This document shows positions 52,708 to 64,000 of a stretch of 64,000 nucleotides of DNA, one piece after another. The position numbers were made by a program, and so were the translations under genes. The notes under the pieces were generated by a model. That model was given only the letters and a program-made list of their open reading frames with translations, had not been told where the DNA came from and did no database searches. Source of the DNA: Siphonodentalium dalli (Eukaryota > Mollusca > Scaphopoda > Gadilida > Siphonodentaliidae); the NCBI GenBank assembly GCA_032622095.1, contig CP136063.1, positions 32,552,987-32,616,986 of the forward strand, written 5' to 3'. The stretch's first letter is position 1, and the number at the start of each line of letters is the position of its first letter.

Positions 52708-53331
52708 ATACCCTATATGTGTTGTATATATATTGGATGTTCATTTTCGAAACTTTTAAAACCGCATATTGTATATGATTGCATATTGCCATTCTATTGG
52801 TTGAACATATTTGAAATGATCAAATAAATTGTTATTATGCATACAATTGTTAATTTCAACAGTATACTGACAATGAGATTGTTACATTATAATATATGAT
52901 GAATTGCGATCGACAAACTCATTTTATAAGATTTAATCAAAGATTTATTGAATCCTTACAACAAGTCACATTTTCGTGATTTTTGGGGTGAGGGGTAACA
53001 TAAACCAAGTTTTCTGAAACGTTGTTACATATTCAACACATACAATGTGTTAATCGTTTTCAGTGTATATGTCCAATACATATAAGACCGAACATTGTGA
53101 ACTATCGCAAATATCCTATGAGTAAATGACCATTTATTGGACCAAAATATTTGAAATGACGAGGATTTTCTTACAAAATTGCATATGTTTTGTCGAAAAA
53201 GATGTTATATTTCAACTTTGATCATTGTGTATGTAATTGCCATTGCAGTATTTAGAAATGTGATCAAATAGTGTCCTTTATAGATTCTCATCCATGTTCT
53301 ATCGGATGCTTATCACAAAAACAATATTTCA
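52708..53331. other. gene-free sequence before the gap
   Basis: AT-rich, no supported feature. Confidence 0.5.
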
Positions 53332-53431
53332 NNNNNNNNNNNNNNNNNNNNNNNNNNNNNNNNNNNNNNNNNNNNNNNNNNNNNNNNNNNNNNNNNNNNN
53401 NNNNNNNNNNNNNNNNNNNNNNNNNNNNNNN
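53332..53431. other. assembly gap of exactly 100 N
   Basis: The run of 100 N is the conventional size of a gap of unknown length. Sequence on the right starts within the satellite, so the distance and even the adjacency of the two sides are uncertain. Confidence 0.95.
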
Positions 53432-56400
53432 TACCAATATTTAGTGTGCTACTCCTGGTACTTTTCGAGTAATAAGGGTTGCAAAAGTGTCCAGTATAAT
53501 AATAATGAAAAATATTCGAAAAAGGGCCATAACTCTGTCAAAAGATATTGGACCAACATCTGGATACCATTATTTTTAGTAGACCTTAGATGCCTATATT
53601 CGCTAGAGATTTCGCGGTCCTCCTCCCATTAGTTTCTGAGTATTTTCAATTAAACAGAAAACGGCCGCAGTAGAAAAACAATATACTTCCTTGGTTACAC
53701 CATGGAAGTATAATAATAGGGAAAATCATGAGTGGAAAGAATCCCAGTTTAGGGACGTAAAATGTGAAGTATGGTGAGTATATGTTGTCAAGACATGTGT
53801 AGGTTTATCTCAAGTGTTTGGACGTGACCCCACCCCTGCCTCGAAATTGGGTGACGGGATTGGGAAAACATCAACCCTGGCACAAAATGCGAAGTTTGAG
53901 GGCCCGTATCTCCGTTAGTTTCCAACGGATTTTAAAATTATTTTCAGTTTTGCGATCTGCCGCTAACATAGATTGTATAGTGTAAATTTCATCTGATTTG
54001 GAGACGGATAACACTTTGATTATTGGAAAGCATATGGGCCCAAATATAAAATTGGACGGCCAAAATCTCCGCCATTTCCCAACGTATTTACGATCTGTTT
54101 TCAGCTTCGAGATCGGCTGATGTTGCAGATGTTATATTCTAAGTTTCATCTGATTCGGAAAAGAATTAAAAATTGGTACCACTGACCACCCCTCCCCAGA
54201 CCCACAATACTGAACCGACACTTGCAAAATTTGGCCCACCGCGTGCCGTCTTCAGTCCGTACGCATTTTCGTATCAGATGACATCCTATGTTCGATATCT
54301 TCGGAGGAGATGTGTTATCAAGCACATGGGCCCAAAATTGCAAAGTTTGAGGGCCCGCGATTCTTTTAGTTTTCGATCGATTTTCGAAATTCTTCCAGCT
54401 TCTAGATCGGCTGATGTTGCAGATGTTATATTCCAAGTTTCATCTGATTCCGAGAATAATTAAAAATTGGTACCACGGACCACCCCTCCCCAGACCCACA
54501 ATAATGAACCGACACTGGCAAAATTTGGCCAGTCGCGTGCCCTCTTCAGTCCGCACATATTGGCGTATCAGATGACATCCTATGTTCGATATCTTCGGAG
54601 GAGATGTGGTCACAAGCACATGGGCCCAAAATTGCAAAGTTTGAGGGCCCGTAACTCTTGCATGTCTTCTCTGATTTCAAAAATCCTTTCTAGTATGGAT
54701 TTGTTTTCGTTCAGGGAATCAACATACTTAAATAGAGGAATGTCAATCAAAACCTTTTTTTCGAAAATTTTGCCCCCACCCCAGCGTCAAAATATATGGC
54801 CGACCCTGTTCAATTTTCTTTTTCAGACTAAACTGACAACGGTCAACACGACTATGAAATCCAAATGCAGTTATCTCTAATGATACGAGAGTACAGCATA
54901 GTAAATCAAATAGAGGTTTGCCTATTTATGGGCGGTAACTCCTCAGGAAAAGCGCGGACACAAGTTTTGATGCCCGTGGGCAGCAGGGCATATCGAGGTG
55001 TGCATACGGTCCAATTTTCGATGCTCTGCTGCTTATAATTTCCGAGATAATAAAATGACATTTTTCAGATAAAGGGAGATAACTCCTCGGAGAAAACGCG
55101 GACAATATTCTTTATGCGACGATGGCATACAACTCTTTGACCCAAAGATACGTACCAATATTTAGTGTGCTACTCCTGGTACTTTTCGAGTAATAAGGGT
55201 TGCAAAAGTGTCCAGTATAATAATAATGAAAAATATTCGAAAAAGGGCCATAACTCTGTCAAAAGATATTGGACCAACATCTGGATACCATTATTTTTAG
55301 TAGACCTTAGATGCCTATATTCGCTAGAGATTTCGCGGTCCTCCTCCCATTAGTTTCTGAGTATTTTCAATTAAACAGAAAACGGCCGCAGTAGAAAAAC
55401 AATATACTTCCTTGGTTACACCATGGAAGTATAATAATAGGGAAAATCATGAGTGGAAAGAATCCCAGTTTAGGGACGTAAAATGTGAAGTATGGTGAGT
55501 ATATGTTGTCAAGACATGTGTAGGTTTATCTCAAGTGTTTGGACGTGACCCCACCCCTGCCTCGAAATTGGGTGACGGGATTGGGAAAACATCAACCCTG
55601 GCACAAAATGCGAAGTTTGAGGGCCCGTATCTCCGTTAGTTTCCAACGGATTTTAAAATTATTTTCAGTTTTGCGATCTGCCGCTAACATAGATTGTATA
55701 GTGTAAATTTCATCTGATTTGGAGACGGATAACACTTTGATTATTGGAAAGCATATGGGCCCAAATATAAAATTGGACGGCCAAAATCTCCGCCATTTCC
55801 CAACGTATTTACGATCTGTTTTCAGCTTCGAGATCGGCTGATGTTGCAGATGTTATATTCTAAGTTTCATCTGATTCGGAAAAGAATTAAAAATTGGTAC
55901 CACTGACCACCCCTCCCCAGACCCACAATACTGAACCGACACTTGCAAAATTTGGCCCACCGCGTGCCGTCTTCAGTCCGTACGCATTTTCGTATCAGAT
56001 GACATCCTATGTTCGATATCTTCGGAGGAGATGTGTTATCAAGCACATGGGCCCAAAATTGCAAAGTTTGAGGGCCCGCGATTCTTTTAGTTTTCGATGG
56101 ATTTTCGAAATTCTTCCAGCTTCTAGATCGGCTGATGTTGCAGATGTTATATTCCAAGTTTCATCTGATTCCGAGAATAATTAAAAATTGGTACCACGGA
56201 CCACCCCTCCCCAGACCCACAATAATGAACCGACACTGGCAAAATTTGGCCAGTCGCGTGCCCTCTTCAGTCCGCACATATTGGCGTATCAGATGACATC
56301 CTATGTTCGATATCTTCGGAGGAGATGTGGTCACAAGCACATGGGCCCAAAATTGCAAAGTTTGAGGGCCCGTAACTCTTGCATGTCTTCTCTGATTTCA

Positions 56401-59400
56401 AAAATCCTTTCTAGTATTGATTTGTTTTCGTTCAGGGAATCAACATACTTAAATAGAGGAATGTCAATCAAAACCTTTTTTTTCGAAAATTTTGCCCCCA
56501 CCCCAGCGTCAAAATATATGGCCGACCCTGTTCAATTTTCTTTTTCAGACTAAACTGACAACGGTCAACACGACTATGAAATCCAAATGCAGTTATCTCT
56601 AATGATACGAGAGTACAGCATAGTAAATCAAATAGAGGTTTGCCTATTTATGGGCGGTAACTCCTCAGGAAAAGCGCGGACACAAGTTTTGATGCCCGTG
56701 GGCAGCAGGGCATATCGAGATGTGCATACGGTCCAATTTTCGATGCTCTGCTGCTTATAATTTCCGAGATAATAAAATGACATTTTTTCAGATAAAGGGA
56801 GATAACTCCTCGGAGAAAACGCGGACAATATTCTTTATGCGACGATGGCATACAACTCTTTGACCCAAAGATACGTACCAATATTTAGTGTGCTACTCCT
56901 GGTACTTTTCGAGTAATAAGGGTTGCAAAAGTGTCCAGTATAATAATAATGAAAAATATTCGAAAAAGGGCCATAACTCTGTCAAAAGATATTGGACCAA
57001 CATCTGGATACCATTATTTTTAGTAGACCTTAGATGCCTATATTCGCTAGAGATTTCGCGGTCCTCCTCCCATTAGTTTCTGAGTATTTTCAATTAAACA
57101 GAAAACGGCCGCAGTAGAAAAACAATATACTTCCTTGGTTACACCATGGAAGTATAATAATAGGGAAAATCATGAGTGGAAAGAATCCCAGTTTAGGGAC
57201 GTAAAATGTGAAGTATGGTGAGTATATGTTGTCAAGACATGTGTAGGTTTATCTCAAGTGTTTGGACGTGACCCCACCCCTGCCTCGAAATTGGGTGACG
57301 GGATTGGGAAAACATCAACCCTGGCACAAAATGCGAAGTTTGAGGGCCCGTATCTCCGTTAGTTTCCAACGGATTTTAAAATTATTTTCAGTTTTGCGAT
57401 CTGCCGCTAACATAGATTGTATAGTGTAAATTTCATCTGATTTGGAGACGGATAACACTTTGATTATTGGAAAGCATATGGGCCCAAATATAAAATTGGA
57501 CGGCCAAAATCTCCGCCATTTCCCAACGTATTTACGATCTGTTTTCAGCTTCGAGATCGGCTGATGTTGCAGATGTTATATTCTAAGTTTCATCTGATTC
57601 GGAAAAGAATTAAAAATTGGTACCACTGACCACCCCTCCCCAGACCCACAATACTGAACCGACACTTGCAAAATTTGGCCCACCGCGTGCCGTCTTCAGT
57701 CCGTACGCATTTTCGTATCAGATGACATCCTATGTTCGATATCTTCGGAGGAGATGTGTTATCAAGCACATGGGCCCAAAATTGCAAAGTTTGAGGGCCC
57801 GCGATTCTTTTAGTTTTCGATCGATTTTCGAAATTCTTCCAGCTTCTAGATCGGCTGATGTTGCAGATGTTATATTCCAAGTTTCATCTGATTCCGAGAA
57901 TAATTAAAAATTGGTACCACGGACCACCCCTCCCCAGACCCACAATAATGAACCGACACTGGCAAAATTTGGCCAGTCGCGTGCCCTCTTCAGTCCGCAC
58001 ATATTGGCGTATCAGATGACATCCTATGTTCGATATCTTCGGAGGAGATGTGGTCACAAGCACATGGGCCCAAAATTGCAAAGTTTGAGGGCCCGTAACT
58101 CTTGCATGTCTTCTCTGATTTCAAAAATCCTTTCTAGTATGGATTTGTTTTCGTTCAGGGAATCAACATACTTAAATAGAGGAATGTCAATCAAAACCTT
58201 TTTTTTCGAAAATTTTGCCCCCACCCCAGCGTCAAAATATATGGCCGACCCTGTTCAATTTTCTTTTTCAGACTAAACTGACAACGGTCAACACGACTAT
58301 GAAATCCAAATGCAGTTATCTCTAATGATACGAGAGTACAGCATAGTAAATCAAATAGAGGTTTGCCTATTTATGGGCGGTAACTCCTCAGGAAAAGCGC
58401 GGACACAAGTTTTGATGCCCGTGGGCAGCAGGGCATATCGAGGTGTGCATACGGTCCAATTTTCGATGCTCTGCTGCTTATAATTTCCGAGATAATAAAA
58501 TGACATTTTTTCAGATAAAGGGAGATAACTCCTCGGAGAAAACGCGGACAATATTCTTTATGCGACGATGGCATACAACTCTTTGACCCAAAGATACGTA
58601 CCAATATTTAGTGTGCTACTCCTGGTACTTTTCGAGTAATAAGGGTTGCAAAAGTGTCCAGTATAATAATAATGAAAAATATTCGAAAAAGGGCCATAAC
58701 TCTGTCAAAAGATATTGGACCAACATCTGGATACCATTATTTTTAGTAGACCTTAGATGCCTATATTCGCTAGAGATTTCGCGGTCCTCCTCCCATTAGT
58801 TTCTGAGTATTTTCAATTAAACAGAAAACGGCCGCAGTAGAAAAACAATATACTTCCTTGGTTACACCATGGAAGTATAATAATAGGGAAAATCATGAGT
58901 GGAAAGAATCCCAGTTTAGGGACGTAAAATGTGAAGTATGGTGAGTATATGTTGTCAAGACATGTGTAGGTTTATCTCAAGTGTTTGGACGTGACCCCAC
59001 CCCTGCCTCGAAATTGGGTGACGGGATTGGGAAAACATCAACCCTGGCACAAAATGCGAAGTTTGAGGGCCCGTATCTCCGTTAGTTTCCAACGGATTTT
59101 AAAATTATTTTCAGTTTTGCGATCTGCCGCTAACATAGATTGTATAGTGTAAATTTCATCTGATTTGGAGACGGATAACACTTTGATTATTGGAAAGCAT
59201 ATGGGCCCAAATATAAAATTGGACGGCCAAAATCTCCGCCATTTCCCAACGTATTTACGATCTGTTTTCAGCTTCGAGATCGGCTGATGTTGCAGATGTT
59301 ATATTCTAAGTTTCATCTGATTCGGAAAAGAATTAAAAATTGGTACCACTGACCACCCCTCCCCAGACCCACAATACTGAACCGACACTTGCAAAATTTG

Positions 59401-62400
59401 GCCCACCGCGTGCCGTCTTCAGTCCGTACGCATTTTCGTATCAGATGACATCCTATGTTCGATATCTTCGGAGGAGATGTGTTATCAAGCACATGGGCCC
59501 AAAATTGCAAAGTTTGAGGGCCCGCGATTCTTTTAGTTTTCGATGGATTTTCGAAATTCTTCCAGCTTCTAGATCGGCTGATGTTGCAGATGTTATATTC
59601 CAAGTTTCATCTGATTCCGAGAATAATTAAAAATTGGTACCACGGACCACCCCTCCCCAGACCCACAATAATGAACCGACACTGGCAAAATTTGGCCAGT
59701 CGCGTGCCCTCTTCAGTCCGCACATATTGGCGTATCAGATGACATCCTATGTTCGATATCTTCGGAGGAGATGTGGTCACAAGCACATGGGCCCAAAATT
59801 GCAAAGTTTGAGGGCCCGTAACTCTTGCATGTCTTCTCTGATTTCAAAAATCCTTTCTAGTATTGATTTGTTTTCGTTCAGGGAATCAACATACTTAAAT
59901 AGAGGAATGTCAATCAAAACCTTTTTTTTCGAAAATTTTGCCCCCACCCCAGCGTCAAAATATATGGCCGACCCTGTTCAATTTTCTTTTTCAGACTAAA
60001 CTGACAACGGTCAACACGACTATGAAATCCAAATGCAGTTATCTCTAATGATACGAGAGTACAGCATAGTAAATCAAATAGAGGTTTGCCTATTTATGGG
60101 CGGTAACTCCTCAGGAAAAGCGCGGACACAAGTTTTGATGCCCGTGGGCAGCAGGGCATATCGAGATGTGCATACGGTCCAATTTTCGATGCTCTGCTGC
60201 TTATAATTTCCGAGATAATAAAATGACATTTTTTCAGATAAAGGGAGATAACTCCTCGGAGAAAACGCGGACAATATTCTTTATGCGACGATGGCATACA
60301 ACTCTTTGACCCAAAGATACGTACCAATATTTAGTGTGCTACTCCTGGTACTTTTCGAGTAATAAGGGTTGCAAAAGTGTCCAGTATAATAATAATGAAA
60401 AATATTCGAAAAAGGGCCATAACTCTGTCAAAAGATATTGGACCAACATCTGGATACCATTATTTTTAGTAGACCTTAGATGCCTATATTCGCTAGAGAT
60501 TTCGCGGTCCTCCTCCCATTAGTTTCTGAGTATTTTCAATTAAACAGAAAACGGCCGCAGTAGAAAAACAATATACTTCCTTGGTTACACCATGGAAGTA
60601 TAATAATAGGGAAAATCATGAGTGGAAAGAATCCCAGTTTAGGGACGTAAAATGTGAAGTATGGTGAGTATATGTTGTCAAGACATGTGTAGGTTTATCT
60701 CAAGTGTTTGGACGTGACCCCACCCCTGCCTCGAAATTGGGTGACGGGATTGGGAAAACATCAACCCTGGCACAAAATGCGAAGTTTGAGGGCCCGTATC
60801 TCCGTTAGTTTCCAACGGATTTTAAAATTATTTTCAGTTTTGCGATCTGCCGCTAACATAGATTGTATAGTGTAAATTTCATCTGATTTGGAGACGGATA
60901 ACACTTTGATTATTGGAAAGCATATGGGCCCAAATATAAATTGGACGGCCAAAATCTCCGCCATTTCCCAACGTATTTACGATCTGTTTTCAGCTTCGAG
61001 ATCGGCTGATGTTGCAGATGTTATATTCTAAGTTTCATCTGATTCGGAAAAGAATTAAAAATTGGTACCACTGACCACCCCTCCCCAGACCCACAATACT
61101 GAACCGACACTTGCAAAATTTGGCCCACCGCGTGCCGTCTTCAGTCCGTACGCATTTTCGTATCAGATGACATCCTATGTTCGATATCTTCGGAGGAGAT
61201 GTGTTATCAAGCACATGGGCCCAAAATTGCAAAGTTTGAGGGCCCGCGATTCTTTTAGTTTTCGATCGATTTTCGAAATTCTTCCAGCTTCTAGATCGGC
61301 TGATGTTGCAGATGTTATATTCCAAGTTTCATCTGATTCCGAGAATAATTAAAAATTGGTACCACGGACCACCCCTCCCCAGACCCACAATAATGAACCG
61401 ACACTGGCAAAATTTGGCCAGTCGCGTGCCCTCTTCAGTCCGCACATATTGGCGTATCAGATGACATCCTATGTTCGATATCTTCGGAGGAGATGTGGTC
61501 ACAAGCACATGGGCCCAAAATTGCAAAGTTTGAGGGCCCGTAACTCTTGCATGTCTTCTCTGATTTCAAAAATCCTTTCTAGTATGGATTTGTTTTCGTT
61601 CAGGGAATCAACATACTTAAATAGAGGAATGTCAATCAAAACCTTTTTTTTCGAAAATTTTGCCCCCACCCCAGCGTCAAAATATATGGCCGACCCTGTT
61701 CAATTTTCTTTTTCAGACTAAACTGACAACGGTCAACACGACTATGAAATCCAAATGCAGTTATCTCTAATGATACGAGAGTACAGCATAGTAAATCAAA
61801 TAGAGGTTTGCCTATTTATGGGCGGTAACTCCTCAGGAAAAGCGCGGACACAAGTTTTGATGCCCGTGGGCAGCAGGGCATATCGAGGTGTGCATACGGT
61901 CCAATTTTCGATGCTCTGCTGCTTATAATTTCCGAGATAATAAAATGACATTTTTTCAGATAAAGGGAGATAACTCCTCGGAGAAAACGCGGACAATATT
62001 CTTTATGCGACGATGGCATACAACTCTTTGACCCAAAGATACGTACCAATATTTAGTGTGCTACTCCTGGTACTTTTCGAGTAATAAGGGTTGCAAAAGT
62101 GTCCAGTATAATAATAATGAAAAATATTCGAAAAAGGGCCATAACTCTGTCAAAAGATATTGGACCAACATCTGGATACCATTATTTTTAGTAGACCTTA
62201 GATGCCTATATTCGCTAGAGATTTCGCGGTCCTCCTCCCATTAGTTTCTGAGTATTTTCAATTAAACAGAAAACGGCCGCAGTAGAAAAACAATATACTT
62301 CCTTGGTTACACCATGGAAGTATAATAATAGGGAAAATCATGAGTGGAAAGAATCCCAGTTTAGGGACGTAAAATGTGAAGTATGGTGAGTATATGTTGT

Positions 62401-64000
62401 CAAGACATGTGTAGGTTTATCTCAAGTGTTTGGACGTGACCCCACCCCTGCCTCGAAATTGGGTGACGGGATTGGGAAAACATCAACCCTGGCACAAAAT
62501 GCGAAGTTTGAGGGCCCGTATCTCCGTTAGTTTCCAACGGATTTTAAAATTATTTTCAGTTTTGCGATCTGCCGCTAACATAGATTGTATAGTGTAAATT
62601 TCATCTGATTTGGAGACGGATAACACTTTGATTATTGGAAAGCATATGGGCCCAAATATAAAATTGGACGGCCAAAATCTCCGCCATTTCCCAACGTATT
62701 TACGATCTGTTTTCAGCTTCGAGATCGGCTGATGTTGCAGATGTTATATTCTAAGTTTCATCTGATTCGGAAAAGAATTAAAAATTGGTACCACTGACCA
62801 CCCCTCCCCAGACCCACAATACTGAACCGACACTTGCAAAATTTGGCCCACCGCGTGCCGTCTTCAGTCCGTACGCATTTTCGTATCAGATGACATCCTA
62901 TGTTCGATATCTTCGGAGGAGATGTGTTATCAAGCACATGGGCCCAAAATTGCAAAGTTTGAGGGCCCGCGATTCTTTTAGTTTTCGATGGATTTTCGAA
63001 ATTCTTCCAGCTTCTAGATCGGCTGATGTTGCAGATGTTATATTCCAAGTTTCATCTGATTCCGAGAATAATTAAAAATTGGTACCACGGACCACCCCTC
63101 CCCAGACCCACAATAATGAACCGACACTGGCAAAATTTGGCCAGTCGCGTGCCCTCTTCAGTCCGCACATATTGGCGTATCAGATGACATCCTATGTTCG
63201 ATATCTTCGGAGGAGATGTGGTCACAAGCACATGGGCCCAAAATTGCAAAGTTTGAGGGCCCGTAACTCTTGCATGTCTTCTCTGATTTCAAAAATCCTT
63301 TCTAGTATTGATTTGTTTTCGTTCAGGGAATCAACATACTTAAATAGAGGAATGTCAATCAAAACCTTTTTTTTCGAAAATTTTGCCCCCACCCCAGCGT
63401 CAAAATATATGGCCGACCCTGTTCAATTTTCTTTTTCAGACTAAACTGACAACGGTCAACACGACTATGAAATCCAAATGCAGTTATCTCTAATGATACG
63501 AGAGTACAGCATAGTAAATCAAATAGAGGTTTGCCTATTTATGGGCGGTAACTCCTCAGGAAAAGCGCGGACACAAGTTTTGATGCCCGTGGGCAGCAGG
63601 GCATATCGAGATGTGCATACGGTCCAATTTTCGATGCTCTGCTGCTTATAATTTCCGAGATAATAAAATGACATTTTTTCAGATAAAGGGAGATAACTCC
63701 TCGGAGAAAACGCGGACAATATTCTTTATGCGACGATGGCATACAACTCTTTGACCCAAAGATACGTACCAATATTTAGTGTGCTACTCCTGGTACTTTT
63801 CGAGTAATAAGGGTTGCAAAAGTGTCCAGTATAATAATAATGAAAAATATTCGAAAAAGGGCCATAACTCTGTCAAAAGATATTGGACCAACATCTGGAT
63901 ACCATTATTTTTAGTAGACCTTAGATGCCTATATTCGCTAGAGATTTCGCGGTCCTCCTCCCATTAGTTTCTGAGTATTTTCAATTAAACAGAAAACGGC
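53432..64000 (+). repeat. satellite array, about 1722 bp units in an alternating dimer
   Basis: Units start at 53432, 55153, 56876, 58599, 60322, 62044 and 63767 (the last is cut by the window end); lengths are 1721-1723. Units 1, 3, 5 and units 2, 4, 6 form two variants. They differ at diagnostic bases: 'ttcgatcgatt' or 'ttcgatggatt', 'agtatggattt' or 'agtattgattt', and 'tcgaggtgtgc' or 'tcgagatgtgc'. Unit 1 has one T fewer in two T runs and unit 5 lacks one A. Otherwise copies look identical. The true repeat is therefore a dimer of about 3445 bp. Short ORFs on both strands recur in each copy only because the DNA does; single-base indels break some of them. Confidence 0.9.
54113..54650 (+). 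repeat. 294-bp direct duplication within each satellite unit
   Basis: In unit 1 the segment starting 'tcggctgatgttgcagatgt' at 54113 recurs at 54407, with the shared 'aaaaattggtaccac', 'cacccctccccagaccca' and 'cctatgttcgatatcttcgg'. A more diverged version of the same phrase lies upstream (about 53890-54060). Thus the unit itself grew by tandem duplication. The same arrangement repeats in every unit. Confidence 0.8.

Noticed and set aside
53432-64000. Conserved ORFs of 62-137 codons on both strands in every satellite unit
   Set aside because: They repeat only because the DNA repeats. They overlap on opposite strands, have no domains, and the frame of one changes from 137 to 121 codons through a single T in a homopolymer.

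Overview
The window looks like a repeat-rich stretch of a large animal genome, most probably a bivalve or other mollusc. The clues are indirect: two arrays of about 150-165 bp units with 'gggaacgagtcattttgg' and 'ggccgccagcggccatctt', which resemble the 'pearl' class of bivalve interspersed repeats; pervasive ACATGTACATGTA runs; and repeated 'gttatggccctt' tracts. I recognise no host protein-coding gene, rRNA or tRNA. The only convincing genes belong to one retroelement. A run of exactly 100 N at 53332-53431 marks an assembly join.

Layout. 1-24.6 kb is a patchwork of nested non-autonomous DNA transposons: a 377 bp perfect tandem duplication (1319-2071), a piggyBac-like MITE (2479-2858), Harbinger-like MITEs (3929-4246, plus a truncated copy), a CCGCGG-rich TA-flanked MITE family (2137, 4543, 4919, 8140 with a second copy inside it, 11241), a 2.7 kb hAT-like element with a perfect 8-bp target duplication (5127-7837) that carries another TIR element inside it, a second hAT-like element (11801-13095), two pearl-like arrays (9800-11772 and 20115-21900), and two copies of another ACCGCGGT-rich MITE (15205, 17652).

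24.65-34.36 kb is the centrepiece: the 3' part of an LTR retroelement, marked by a strongly G-poor plus strand. It keeps an integrase (DD35E), an overlapping short ORF, a 758-residue envelope-like protein resembling the baculovirus F / errantivirus Env class, a polypurine tract and one 3' LTR. The gag-protease-RT-RNase H part and the 5' LTR are missing. Between integrase and env lie 4.4 kb with two unrelated tandem arrays and, on the opposite strand, two small genes. Their products (91 and 101 aa) align to each other almost without gaps, and each has a TATA box 50-60 nt upstream of its ATG. This arrangement of paired antisense accessory genes with their own promoters is the most interesting feature of the window.

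34.4-53.3 kb returns to nested TIR and fold-back elements: two Harbinger-like MITEs; an AATAAACGTGC TIR family nested inside itself (34999-38376), which hosts a 1.2 kb element with GCGCTTAAGCGC subterminal palindromes, itself hosting a mariner-like fold-back MITE; two further mariner-like fold-backs; a 0.93 kb palindrome (42560-43491); a strand-inverting CCAGGT minisatellite (45484-46130); and a 5.1 kb fold-back element (47570-52705) with 1.4 kb arms around a strand-inverting minisatellite.

53432-64000, directly after the gap, is a tandem satellite of about 1722 bp in which two variants alternate, giving a dimeric higher-order repeat of about 3445 bp. All short ORFs outside the retroelement look like translations of repeats.
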